Positions 42,150 to 52,085 of a DNA stretch of 64,000 nucleotides are shown piece after piece. How positions within the stretch are numbered: position 1 is the stretch's first letter; the number at the start of each line of letters is the position of its first letter. The notes under the pieces are model-generated. The model had not been told where the DNA came from and did not search any database. It was given only the letters and a program-made list of their open reading frames with translations. Position numbers and translations under genes: made by a program. Source of the DNA: Chondrus crispus (taxonomy: Eukaryota > Rhodophyta > Florideophyceae > Gigartinales > Gigartinaceae); contig NW_005178485.1 in the NCBI RefSeq assembly GCF_000350225.1, positions 274,886-338,885 on the forward strand, given 5' to 3'.

Positions 42150-44351
42150 TCAGTGGGTCAGGTCCAGACAGAACCGACACGGCGGGGGTCCAGGTAATCC
42201 TTGGTTGAAGAACCGGACCCGCTGGTTCTGTACTGGCCTTCCGTACGGATGTGCGAGCGCGTCACCGTGTTGGGCGGGCGCCATCAGTGCGCCCGCCGGG
42301 GACGAGGCAAGTGACGGATGGTAGCTAGTCGGCGACGAGCTAAGCGAGCTCGGAGTCGCCGACTGGTCCGTCACCGCCAGTATCTCCTCCGTTTCGGTTC
42401 CGCGCGCTGTCGGGAGTTCAGATAGGGACTCGACCGACAGTACGGGCCTTGTCCACGCGTTGCGCGTGAATCTTCTCACCGAATCGGACGGTGCTTGAGG
42501 CGACGCGAACGAGGTCGCCTGTCTTCGGGCCGACCGGTGCGTCTCGCCTATCGCTTGCGCGTAGCGTGCGACCGCTTGGTAGTCCACGCCCGGATGCGTC
42601 GCGAGATAGTTCCGCACCTGCGCGCACGTCGCTGGCAGAAGTCCCTCAACGAAAAGGGACTTCAAGAGCCTGTCCGAAAATACGGTTCCGCAGCGCAACG
42701 CCTTGTCCCACAACTGGTTACTGTACACCTCCTCCGCCATATTAGAGCTCTGACGGAAGGAGGTGACATCACCAACCGCTTCGGAAATAACTTCGTCCGT
42801 CGCGTACGTGCGTAATAAAAAGTTAACAACTTCCGCGTAGGTTTCGAGCATATCGCGCTGCTCCGCATCGACCGCCATGGTGTTCCCGTGTAGCCTGGAC
42901 TGGAGCAAGGCGTGAGCCTGCCCAGTCAAATAGAACTGGAAACACCATACAGCCGCGCCTTCGCTGACCCCATTGTGGTCGCAGGCCATCTTGAAGCGCG
43001 CGAGAAACCCTAGCACCGCGATTGGATCTTGACCACCGAACGTCTGGGTTTTCAGCTGGACGTCTAACTTCTTCCGATAACGGTTAACTCGCCGCGCGGT
43101 ACTCGCGTCGTAGCGCGCGCTGGGATTTTCCAGCCTATACGTGCGGTAGTCGACGGCCTTGCTGAACAGGTCGTTCAGCGGCCTGATCACCGGCAACCGT
43201 TTCGGATCCCGCCTCGGGGCAGACCGGTGGTCTCTGCCCCTGCGGAGGCGGTCTACTTCTCCGCCGGGGCTACTGTAGCCCTCCGGATCGGAGTCTTCTC
43301 GCCGGAACCGACGTCGGTCACGCGCATTGCGGCCTCTGCGGTCGCTTCTGCGCGATCCGTCCGACTCGGTGTCCTCGTCATGGGAGGGGTATCCACCTCC
43401 TCCGGCATCGCGGTATCGCGTATAGCGTCCTTCGCGGTTATCATCGGAGGGGTAACCGACCCCTCCGGCATCGCGGTATCGCGCGTAGCGTCCGTCGCGG
43501 TTCTTGCGCGTCGCCCTGTGGCGACGTCTTGTGTCTTCTTCCTCGGAGGGGTTTTCTGTACCCTCCGAGGTGTAGCCTTGAGCGCCGGGTGCGCTTCTTC
43601 TGCTCGACCGATACGGCTGTCGCTTTTCTGTTGCGAAGCGCCCCAGGTGGTTTTCTGTCCCGCGGGGGCCAGCCGTATCGGCGAGTACGGGAGGGCCATT
43701 TACTGTGGGCCCTCCTGTAGCACCATAAATTGGTGGGAGGTAAATGGTCTTACCCTCCGGGTGAGGGGCCATTGTACCGGTCCCGGGTGCGGCGCTGATC
43801 GGTTCAGCGTGCGTTAGCGTAGAATCCGGAGCGGTTGAGTCGCGCTGCTCGCGTGCGTCGACTCCTGCTCCGGCGAAGGTCGTGGCCAGACGATTGGCCA
43901 CGGCGGAGCTGCTCGCTCCCTTTAGAGCCGTACCGGACGCGGATTCTTCATCCACAGTGGTGAGCGCGGTCACCACCTCGCATTGGACTTGAGCGGGTAG
44001 TAGTTCGTCCAAAAGCGGTGGTATCGCGCTGCGTACGTGCGCGTCCACGAGCGCGGGCACCGTTCGGTCGAGGCATACGCGCGCTACCTGGGGGAGTTCC
44101 GTAGCGAGGAACTCCTCGACCCAGGCCTGGATGCGCGGCTGAATCGCGTCGACCATCCATTGGACGCGATTCTCAGTGCCTGCCGACACGGCCGGCGTAA
44201 CATCCGATGCGGACGCTCGCGTGCGGCCCGGTCGCGGTGGCGGTCGCAGCAGGGCTTCCGGGTTCTCCACCCGGGGGCGCGGTGCGCCACTGCCACTGCG
44301 GGTGCTCAGACGCCCGGAGGCGGAGTCTCCCCCTTCTTCCGGTCGGTTCAT
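42150..44351 (-). CDS. Gypsy gag
   Basis: About 730 codons, apparently whole, ATG at 44351 (MNRPEEGGDS). A long charged N-terminal half includes a repeat of the form RYTRYRDAGGGGYPS. The retrotransposon-gag helical domain follows (LKTQTFGGQDPIAVLGFLAR, YLTGQAHALLQSRLHG), and the C-terminal part ends CRFCLDLTH, a short Cys/His motif rather than a full knuckle. Structural protein of the element's particle. Confidence 0.8.
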   Translation of the reverse strand: MNRPEEGGDSASGRLSTRSGSGAPRPRVENPEALLRPPPRPGRTRASASDVTPAVSAGTENRVQWMVDAIQPRIQAWVEEFLATELPQVARVCLDRTVPALVDAHVRSAIPPLLDELLPAQVQCEVVTALTTVDEESASGTALKGASSSAVANRLATTFAGAGVDAREQRDSTAPDSTLTHAEPISAAPGTGTMAPHPEGKTIYLPPIYGATGGPTVNGPPVLADTAGPRGTENHLGRFATEKRQPYRSSRRSAPGAQGYTSEGTENPSEEEDTRRRHRATRKNRDGRYARYRDAGGVGYPSDDNREGRYTRYRDAGGGGYPSHDEDTESDGSRRSDRRGRNARDRRRFRREDSDPEGYSSPGGEVDRLRRGRDHRSAPRRDPKRLPVIRPLNDLFSKAVDYRTYRLENPSARYDASTARRVNRYRKKLDVQLKTQTFGGQDPIAVLGFLARFKMACDHNGVSEGAAVWCFQFYLTGQAHALLQSRLHGNTMAVDAEQRDMLETYAEVVNFLLRTYATDEVISEAVGDVTSFRQSSNMAEEVYSNQLWDKALRCGTVFSDRLLKSLFVEGLLPATCAQVRNYLATHPGVDYQAVARYAQAIGETHRSARRQATSFASPQAPSDSVRRFTRNAWTRPVLSVESLSELPTARGTETEEILAVTDQSATPSSLSSSPTSYHPSLASSPAGALMAPAQHGDALAHPYGRPVQNQRVRFFNQGLPGPPPCRFCLDLTH

Positions 44352-44460
44352 CGTCGAATACGCTTCGCGATCGACGCGGTGATTTCTCAACCTTTTCCGT
44401 TCGTACGGTTCTGCGCGCGATCGAGGGACTACGCGTGCGGATCGACCTCAAGAGTTATCC

Positions 44461-44477
44461 CCTTCACAAGAGTACCA
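44461..44477 (-). other. Gypsy primer-binding site
   Basis: Three bases inside the 5' LTR the minus strand reads TGGTACTCTTGTGAAGG, beginning TGG as expected for pairing with a tRNA 3' CCA end. Unlike the copia elements it would use a whole tRNA 3' end. The tRNA species was not identified. Confidence 0.6.
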
Positions 44478-44480
44478 AAA

Positions 44481-45153
44481 TGTGGAATAACTCCTCTTCG
44501 CCCTGGGTTGGGTGAGAGACGGAGGCTTTAGCGAGGGAGCACGCGGCGCAGACGCGACGCGCTAATTGAACCGATGGGACGAGCTCGCGAAAAGGGAGTG
44601 GCTCACTGGCCGGTTACGCGCAGTCGCCCCGTGGTGCGTGAACGGGAGCGACCGGTACTAGGTTAGAAGCCAGCGCGCGCGACAGACAACCGAAAACGGA
44701 CGTACGTAGGCGCAAAAGGGACGGGGGCGAGCTTGCCCCCGTTTACTGGTGGGGACGGGTGCCAGGTCTTAACCCCGCAGAGGAGGACACCTCGAACACC
44801 TGTCCCAGTACAGTAGTACAGTACCTGCCGCCTAGTGCGTGCCGGGTACTGTACACAATTAAAAAGGTAGCGCCATAATTACTACTACCGCACGGACGCT
44901 GCTACTACACGTGTGCACTACTGTACACGCGTGTTGCTTACAGACTACCGCACGGACGACACGTGTGCTAACGCGCACACGTAACACGCGTAGACTACCG
45001 CTCGGACGACACGTGCACTACTGTACACGTACGCCAGATTACGACCGCTCGGCATGCGCGCGCGCTCGCTACACGTGGGCACAACCGCCCACGTGTATAC
45101 CGTACACGGCCGTCCGATGACCTCCGCGCGCTCGCGCCGGTCATTATACTACA
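44481..45153 (-). repeat. Gypsy 5' LTR
   Basis: 673 bp, about 98-99 percent like the 3' LTR. Followed by the AACGT duplication. Confidence 0.95.
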
Positions 45154-45158
45154 AACGT

Positions 45159-45774
45159 CACGCGCCATTACCCTGGTGCAGTCTCAGACATAGAGATATT
45201 CCGCCAAAACATTGGATTTCACCGCATGTGTCTCTAGAAGGCGGATGATGATATGGATATCGCAGACATCGATCCATTAGCGGAGGAGTTTCACGGTTTT
45301 TGGGCGGTTATCATGGACAAGGGCTACCAGGGAGCTGCTGAGATAGTACGGGCGGTACGCCCCAGGAAAAAACCCCGCAATAGTGTCCTGACTTCAGAAC
45401 AAGAACGCGCAAATGCAAGAATTTCTTCTGATAGAATTTTAATTGAGAACTACTTTGGCAGGCAATGCATGCTCTGCCATATCATCGGCAGTAAATACAG
45501 ATGGGGAGAGAAGAGCCATGATGTGCTGTTTCGCCTAAGTGTCTGTTTCACGAACATGCACATCAAGTGGCATCCACTGCGCGATGATGATGGATATGAA
45601 TTTAGACGATACAAGAATCGTCTGAATACGATTGGGATCGACACACCGCAGCAAAGAAAGAAGGCGCATCTCGAGTACCGGGCACGATGTAAGGGGCGTC
45701 TGGGATTGAACTTTAGTGCGCAGCGCCATCACGAGGAGGGAGGTGAGGCAATGCTCGATCTTCTTGAGGAGTAG
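45159..45774 (+). pseudogene. DDE transposase, 3' part
   Basis: Continues the gene of 33365-34032 after the Gypsy insertion and its AACGT duplication. It opens with HYPGAVSDIEIF, a typical block of this family. AVIMDKGYQGA carries the second catalytic Asp and ILIENYFGR the Glu. The tail is basic and ends in EAMLDLLEE. An in-frame TAG lies at 45235-45237 between the first two of these blocks, so the gene had also acquired a stop codon independently of the Gypsy insertion, before or after it. Confidence 0.85.
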
Positions 45775-46413
45775 TGTTTTCGTACAGTAGCAGATGGAAT
45801 ATGATAAACACTTGTACTAACTGCAAAGGCAGTTGAGTTGTCAGTTACTTGTCAGTGGCGCTTTTCGAGCGATTCGGGCTTTTTTGTCCAGGACGGGCTC
45901 TGGGTAGAGGGGTTGAGGAGAAGGAAAACTGTGGCAGATTTGTGTCTTTTTCTTTTTTTGGAAATTTTAAGCTGGTGCAGCAATGCTTGACAGTTCCCGC
46001 CATTTCGTTCAGCAGTTTTTGTTTTGATCATGCCTAAAAGTTATGTTTTTTCAGGATATCAGAGGTATGATCAGTTACCACACCCCTCCAAATGAACCGT
46101 TTGAGATATGTCGGTGATGAGCATCACCTGTCAGTTCGTGGTTATACATAATTTTTCCCTGCTCCGCGAGGACTAGATGTGAAATTTGTACCGCGCCTCC
46201 TACGCTATGTGCAGATCTTTGCCGCGGTGAGCAACGTTTTTATGAAAAGCCAGCCTCTTTGCGTATTCATGCTGTCTTTTCGCAAATACGGGATTACTTC
46301 ATTTGAGGTCTCATGTGTATAAAAAGAGGATCCGGTCTTCGAGAGTGCTTTTGTCTCCTGTGCCTCGTGTGTTAATCTTAAAAGTCCTCTAGAACACTGT
46401 GGAGTACTTCTCA
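45775..46413. other. Spacer between the DDE transposase and the Harbinger nest
   Basis: No gene. A TATA-like TATAAAAA at about 46318-46325 lies before a C/T-rich stretch and could be the promoter of a locus now split by the nested elements. The right end of the DDE transposon was not located. Confidence 0.45.
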
Positions 46414-46668
46414 GAGCATCTCCACCGGTTGTTGTTTTTTGCGTCTAATGATCTATGGCCCATGAATTTTAGACCCATTAGACAATTTCGTCTCCACTCG
46501 TTCAACAAAAAACTGGGTCTATCCTTACCTAATGCTCTTAGAGCATCTCCACCAAGGCGTGCAACAAATTAGCAAAAGAGCAAAATACTTGCACAGTTGT
46601 ACAAGCTTTATTGGCTGGGCTATATTTCAAAATTTGCTCATTTGCTATTCATATGACTTTTCCCACCG

Positions 46669-46716
46669 GCGAGAGCTTAGAGGATAGAGGCCGTACAGCC
46701 CCAGGGTTCAAATCAT
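46669..46716 (+). other. tRNA-like relic
   Basis: GAGAGCTTAGAGGATAGAG resembles a tRNA D-arm/A box and GGGTTCAAATC a T-loop/B box. Only about 13 bases lie between them, too few for an anticodon arm, so this is no functional tRNA. It directly precedes, and by one base overlaps, the transposase ATG. It may be a SINE-head remnant or coincidence. Confidence 0.3.
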
Positions 46717-48052
46717 GGACGGGATCTGGTTTCAAGAAATGGCAGACGATCAACTAGAGAGCATCACAGAGACACTTCTAGGGATCGACGGTGAGGAGGC
46801 GCGAGAAGCGAGGCGCTGGGGTGGTTCGGTCCCGTGAAAGTCTCCCAATGTGAATCGCAATCGCGAAGAAGCAGCGCACAGACTACATCTCGACTACTTC
46901 TCAGAATGCCCGGTGTACTCTTCTGACCATTTTTCCAGACGTTTTCGCGTCTCTATTGCGGTATTCCACCGAATTGTTGAACGTATTCAAACCCATGATC
47001 CATACTTTACGCTGCGAGAGGACTGTACAGGTAGAAAGGATTTCACGACGGTTCAAAAAACTACGGCAGCCCTTCGCTTGTTGGCATACGGCTGTTGCGC
47101 AGACTCGATTGACGAGTACATCCGGATGGGGGAATCTACAGCGTTGGAGTGCCTAGCAAAATTCTGCAGTGCTGTGAACGAATGCTTTGGAGACGAGTAT
47201 TTGCGCTGCCTTACCGATAATGACCTGAAAAAGATACTTGCTCGGTCCGCCGTCCACGGGTTCCCAGGTATGTTAGGTAGCATTGACTGTTGTAAATGGA
47301 CCTGGAAAAATTGCCCAACCGCATACCATCCTCAGTATCAAGGGAAAGAAGAAGTCCCAGCTGTAACTCTGGAGGCTATAGCGGACGACAGGCTCTGGAT
47401 TTGGCATTATTTCTTCGGGATGCCTGGATGTGCGAACGATATTAACGTACTGGATGCTTCTCCGTTGAGCAATAAAATTGCTAGTTGTGCGTATCCTCCT
47501 CCGATAGAGTACACAATTGCAGGTGAAAATCGCAGCATCCCTTACTGGCTGGCGGATGGCATATATCCAAAATGGCCATGCTTTCTTCAGACAGTCTCTC
47601 ATCCGGTCACTCAAAAGGAAAAGCTCTTGGCGAGCTGTCAAGAGGCAAGGAGGAAGGACGTGGAAAGGGCGTTCGGTGTTTTGCAAGCGAAGTGGCACAT
47701 CATTGTCCGTCCAAGCCGGTTATGGAACACGGGGGCTATGAAGGAGGTGATGAAGTGCTGTGTTGTTCTCCATAACATGATGGTGGAAGACCGAGATGGA
47801 CGGTCTGGGTTGTTTCCAGAGGCAAGCGAAACCGATGCGGAAAGTGGGAACGTCTTACTAGGAAATAGTGCTACACCGATGTGGGAGCTTCATTGCGACG
47901 AAGAATCTTTGATTCCGCCGGCAGGGTCCATCGGTGCCATCTGCGCTGTTCACAGGCTGACATGTAACGAGTCGGAGTACTTTGGTACTCGCTTGCTGGC
48001 TATGAATTATCTTTGGAGCGTACATGGAAGTTCTTACATTGCGGGGAGCTAA
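46715..48052 (+). pseudogene. Harbinger transposase with one in-frame stop
   Basis: DDE nuclease of the PIF/Harbinger group (PF04827/DDE_Tnp_4 type). The ATG at 46715 gives MDGIWFQEMADDQLES; after 40 codons there is a TGA (46835-46837), possibly from CGA. The frame then runs uninterrupted for 405 codons to 48052. Conserved blocks: NREEAAHRLHLDYFSECPVY, FSRRFRVSIAVFHRIVERI, GMLGSIDCCKWTWKNCP with the first Asp, GCANDINVLD with the second, and RRKDVERAFGVLQAKW with the Glu. All three catalytic residues are present, so only the stop obviously disables it; no ATG follows the stop before the conserved N-terminal region. Confidence 0.9.
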
Positions 48053-48399
48053 AGTTTAGAGCTGTGTTGTGTATCTACTGTGCATACGAGAGGTTGAAAG
48101 CGACTGGTGCAATTACGACGTCTACGCGTAGGCACCCGCTAATGAGGGCGAGCACGTCTCTGGTTGCCGCGGCGGAGCGTTCAGCTGCGGCAGCGCCACA
48201 CAGTCGTAAAGGCGCCGGCGACAACCAGCGCGACGCGCTGCTGGACAGCAGCCGGACGACTGGCGGCTGCGACACCGCAGGCGGGAACAAGTCGGCGCAC
48301 AGCAGTAGCACGACCGACGGCCGTGACGCCGCAGACGAGAATACGTCGTACAGCCTGTGGAGGCGCCCGAGGGTGGCGTACTAGGATTTCGGCAGCATC

Positions 48400-48833
48400 G
48401 AAGGGGGCACGCGCGTATGGCGTGGTGCGTGCGCAGACGCAGCGGGGCGGCGCCGAGCTGAGGGGTAAGCAGGGGAATAAAGCAAGCGCGGCGGAAGAAG
48501 TGGTCGTTGACGTATGCGCGCGCGCACAGGCTCAGCGGGGCGGTGCGGCGCTGAAGGGCAGCTGCCCTTCAGCGCCGCACAGGCGAGGATCCTCGCCTAG
48601 GCGAGGAGAGATGGGAGGCGGCGCAAGATGAGGTCAGAGACGTATGCGCGCGCGCACAGACTCAGCGGGGCGGTGCGGCGCTGAAGGGAAAGCGAGGAGA
48701 GATGGGAGGCGGCGCAAGATGAGGTCAGAGACGTATGCGCGCGCGCACAGACTCAGCGGGGCGGTGCCGCGCTGAAGGGCAAGCGAGGGGAGAAAGGTGG
48801 GGCGGAAGAAGAGGTTAGTGACGTATGCACCGA
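48400..48833. repeat. GC-rich tandem repeat of ~92 bp
   Basis: About three to four copies of a unit with GACGTATGCGCGCGCGCACA and CAGCGGGGCGGTGCGGCGCT. The first full copy has an internal insertion containing palindromes. Lies inside the Harbinger element between transposase and cargo. Confidence 0.85.
48543..48580. repeat. Perfect 38-bp palindrome
   Basis: GTGCGGCGCTGAAGGGCAG followed by its exact inverse. It was produced by inverted duplication of part of the 92-bp unit. Confidence 0.9.
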
Positions 48834-49012
48834 TGAGGGTCCCTGCTGTGCGGAGAGGCAAGACTCGTGTGGTGCTGGCACGCGTCCCTCAGTAATTTTT
48901 TTATATTTTTGTGCCGGTGGCCAAGAGTCATGCCGCGCTGGCACGCGTCTGCCAGTTATTTTTCTGACACGTGTGCGCGGAAGAGGGGCCCGCCGCGGGG
49001 CAGCGGGTGGCC

Positions 49013-49619
49013 TCATTGAAGCTTTTCTTGCTTTTCGGGGGTTTGGGTCGGGTGGGGGTATCCGTTTGCGAGGTCGAGCTCTGTGTAGAAGGGGTTGTTC
49101 AGGAAGAGGAAGGGATTGAGATAGAAGTTGTACGAGACGCAGAGGAGGACAGGGGCATGAGGGCGGCTGCGTGGTGGTGTACGTCGTAGAAGAGGAGGGT
49201 GGTGACAAGGCTGGAGAGCCAGAGGGAGAGGACTATGAGCAGGGCGAGGTCGATGCGCTGCAGGCCGAACAGGACGATGATGGAGAAGTGGTGGAGGAGG
49301 AGGTGCGTGAAGTAGTCGACGGGGCTGGAGGTAAGGGGGGTGTCGCATGTGTCAGCCTGGAAGGCGCAGTACGACGCGTGCGCCATGCAGAGGTAGAGGA
49401 GGATCCAGACGGGGGCGACGACGGCGCGGGCGTTGGGATCGAGAGCGAGGACTTCCGCAGCGAAGCAGACCATACGTGCGACCGGCGCTAGCAGTCGGAA
49501 GAGAGGAAAGAGAGCCATCCGCCCAGCAGTGGGATGAGCAGGAAGACGGCGTAGAGGGCCAGGTCGGCGGCGGGCCACAGCGGCGACCGCCGGGCGTCGA
49601 GTAAGGCGGGCGCGGTCAT
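49013..49619 (-). pseudogene. Multi-pass membrane protein relic carried in Harbinger
   Basis: Minus-strand coding-like region from the ATG at 49619 (MTAPALLDARRSPLW). Hydrophobic segments follow each other: LALYAVFLLIPLLGGWL, VVAPVWILLYLCMAH, YFTHLLLHHFSIIVLFGL, LALLIVLSLWLSSLVTTLLF. Then DVHHHAAALM and possibly a tail NPFYTELDLANGYPHPTQ. Four or more membrane spans with HH inside one span recall TLC-domain proteins, but this is only a resemblance. A frame change near 49490-49530 and perhaps a second near 49120-49160 break it, unless small introns are present. It has no relation to Harbinger genes and looks like captured host sequence. Confidence 0.45.
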
Positions 49620-50255
49620 GGCGGAGCATGCGCAGGGCGACGGCGGGCGCGGCGGGGGATGCGCGCGATGAGGGGAGGGGTCAAGACGGGGGTCTCGCGC
49701 GACGGTCAAGTGGGACGGAGATTCGGGGTTTCTTGCGGCGCCAGCGACACAGCTCATCATCCGTCAGATGCTGGCGGGCGCGGGCTGCCTCGATCGCCAA
49801 ATTGTTCCCTCTGGTCTTCTTCAGGGTCTATCCCTTTATTTGTCCCGTCCCATACCATTGCCACACACAAGGTGGCACCCGCCTTATGCCATCAACTGGT
49901 CTACACCTTGCAATTGCAATTCCCAAACCAAGGCCACTTCCTCCTGCCACAAAGAAAGTCCTTTTCGGCCCTCCGGCATATCCTGCGACATCCCCTCCCT
50001 CAATTCAATGATCAGAATGATTTGCTATGCTATCTACAGCGCCAGAAAGATGATGGATTTCGCATAGAGCTTTACAAAAAGGCACAGATATATGTAGTGA
50101 GTCGTGTATATTTCCAAAGAGAGCTGCTGGTGAACAGCAGGTATTACTGAGCGAATTCATTATTGACTTCCTGTGTGGTAATAAAACAGCACTGTGCTTG
50201 TGACAGACCCGGTGCAGCTGACTTCTCTCTCACCGCCCTCGTGCGCTGCAACGAG

Positions 50256-51179
50256 TCAAATTTCAACATTTCCGTTGCTGCCATCTCTTTGGGTTGCTTT
50301 TTCTTCGTTTGGAATTGCGTTTAATGCCCGCGCACGCATTGTTTGAAAGTATTCCAGCGACTCCGCGTCATCGCAGCCGGCGGGGGCGGTGGTGAACAGC
50401 ATTATTTCGTAATGACGCTTAAGTGCCACATTTCGTTCTACCAGCGCCGCCACTGACTCCGCCGCCAATTTCAGCTTTCTCGCTGCGTCTCGGTCTTTTT
50501 GCATCTGTTCCTTTGCCCTCATCCTTCCAGTCGGTCTGGCGCTGGCCGAAGTTGAGTGTTTTTATTCATATCTGACCCCCACCGTGGATGCAGCATCTTC
50601 GTTAGTGCTTCTAATAACCTCCGCAGATATACCAGGGTCAGAAGTATGTGCTTTTGGTGAGAGGTTCAGCGCAGACATGAACTTCTCATGGTGTCGCAAC
50701 ACATCCCAGGCCGGCAGGAAGCGAAAGGGCTTACCGCAATCATCATCAACACGTACTATATCAATGCCATTGAAAAGACCTGCTGACATCCTAATCATAT
50801 CTTCTGGTGACACACCGGTCGGTTTGGATGGCGTAATTCGAGCGTAACAACCAGAGAACAACATACATTCCTTTTGGATTGCTTTGCAACGGGACTTCAC
50901 AGAAGCAAACGTTCGTTCCTCTCTGTTTCCCGGGTTGAACTTTTCGTTGTAGATGTTGGCGATGCAGGCGAGGAAGTCGCTCGACTTCTGTTCGGTGCCC
51001 ACAATCGAGTTCTCGGAGACTGCAATCCACGCCTTAGCCATTGCTGCATCTTCAGACGGAGTATATCCGGAGCCTCGCGCAGATTTCAGCTTTTTTCCCT
51101 TGACAGACGGAGATGTTACTGGACCTGAAGGGGATCCTGAGCAGGGAGACGCATTGTTCTCTGCAAGTCCATTGGCCAT
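50256..51179 (-). pseudogene. Harbinger ORF1, Myb/SANT-like DNA-binding partner
   Basis: ATG at 51179 (MANGLAENNASPCSGS). A basic Ser-rich start is followed by a trihelix/Myb-like domain: GYTPSEDAAMAKAWIAVSEN, SSDFLACIANIYNEKFNPGN, SVKSRCKAIQKECMLFSGCY. The C-terminal part (GRMRAKEQMQKDRDAARKLK and YFQTMRARALNAI) is the helical region seen in plant NAM-associated and Harbinger partner proteins. A single in-frame TAA at 50562-50564 separates the two parts; both are in the same frame. In this superfamily the partner protein helps bring transposase to the nucleus and to the ends. Converges with the transposase gene across the cargo. Confidence 0.8.
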
Positions 51180-52085
51180 GGTGGGTTTGAGACGGATTGC
51201 GATGCAACACAGTAAAGAGGTGCTCGGTGTATGTTCGCTCGCAAATGAAGGCGAGAAGAACTGAACTTTTCTCGGATTTCAAGGTGTTTCGGTTTAGCGC
51301 CACTCATTGACCAGTCGTAATGCAGCACTTGTACCAAAATATTTGCTGAAATAGAACTTCGGGTGAGAGTCATTTGAGCAAATCGGACTGATTTGCTCGA
51401 GGCAATTTCGGCGGTGTTATATTTTTTGGCACTTTTTCGGTCTGGTGGGGAAGTCAAACTAGTATGCAGATGAGCAATTTATCAAATTTGGTCAAATTTG
51501 GTATTTTGCTCGTTTGCTACTGTGTTGGTGGAGTTGCTCTAAAAATACCGTGGGTCTATCGCAGGATCTATTCAGACCCCGAAATAGACCCGGCGATAGA
51601 CCCGATCTATTCGCCACGTAGCACACGTGAAGCACAAATCTTGGCATTTCTCGTCCGGCCATTTTCGCCACCGCCGCCCCCATCCCCTTTCCCTTGCCTA
51701 TGGGTTATTTCCAGTCATACGGTTCCCGCGACTTTTGTGTACTACCCAAACTGCCCATTGCCGTCCTCCAATGTCATCGTCACTGTCAGGCACGAGTTCG
51801 TCTAAGTTGAAGTTCATGGTCCTTCTGTGGAAATACGAGACATGCGGTTAGAGGGAGGGGCTGGGGAATTACGGAGGGAGGTGAGGGGGCAGGGGTGCGA
51901 GAGCAGAAGATAGACCATTAGACCGTCACTGGTGGAGAGGGGTCCCTTTTTAGCTCCATCTCTCAATAGCATAGACCCGCGGCCGAGTTCGGTCTAATTT
52001 TTGACTGGGAGCCAGTTGTAATTCTCCACCTGGCATTTTGGACAAATACATTATATCCCATAGACCCTCGCCTGCGGAGATGCTC

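Larger units (their letters stand above)
34033..45153 (-). mobile_element. Ty3/gypsy chromovirus, 11.1 kb, young but broken
   Basis: Minus-strand element with LTRs at 34033-34703 (3') and 44481-45153 (5'), about 98-99 percent alike by eye, and a perfect target duplication AACGT (34028-34032 and 45154-45158). Order: primer-binding site, gag, retropepsin, RT, RNase H, integrase, chromodomain, so a chromovirus. Between pol and the 3' LTR lie about 2.8 kb with opposite-strand reading frames and a perfect palindrome. It is inserted in a DDE transposase gene. Gag looks whole; pol shows a few breaks (about three to five). A solo LTR of the family is at 17946 and a remnant of a related family at 59247. 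Confidence 0.95.
46541..51539 (+). mobile_element. PIF/Harbinger DNA transposon, 5 kb, two genes plus cargo
   Basis: The ends GAGCATCTCCACCAA (46541) and inverse TGGTGGAGTTGCTC (to 51539) share blocks GAGCA.CTCCACCAA and AGCAAAA.GAGCAAAATAC. Flanks are TTA on the left and TAA on the right, near the 3-bp TWA target of this superfamily. It carries a transposase on the plus strand and the usual Myb/SANT-like partner on the minus strand, convergent. Between them 2.2 kb of GC-rich sequence holds tandem repeats and a membrane-protein gene relic. Confidence 0.85.
46414..52085. mobile_element. Outer Harbinger-type MITE split by a larger Harbinger
   Basis: The left end GAGCATCTCCACC (46414) and its inverse GGAGATGCTC (ending 52085) are flanked by TCA on both sides (46411-46413 and 52086-52088). 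Without the nested element it is about 670 bp. Subterminal ATAGACCC/GGGTCTAT motifs recur on both sides (for example 46514-46522 and several at 51552-51610), as in tourist-like MITEs. No coding capacity of its own. Confidence 0.7.

Noticed and set aside
46669-46716. Functional tRNA gene
   Set aside because: The space between the box-like blocks cannot hold an anticodon arm and no acceptor stem is formed.
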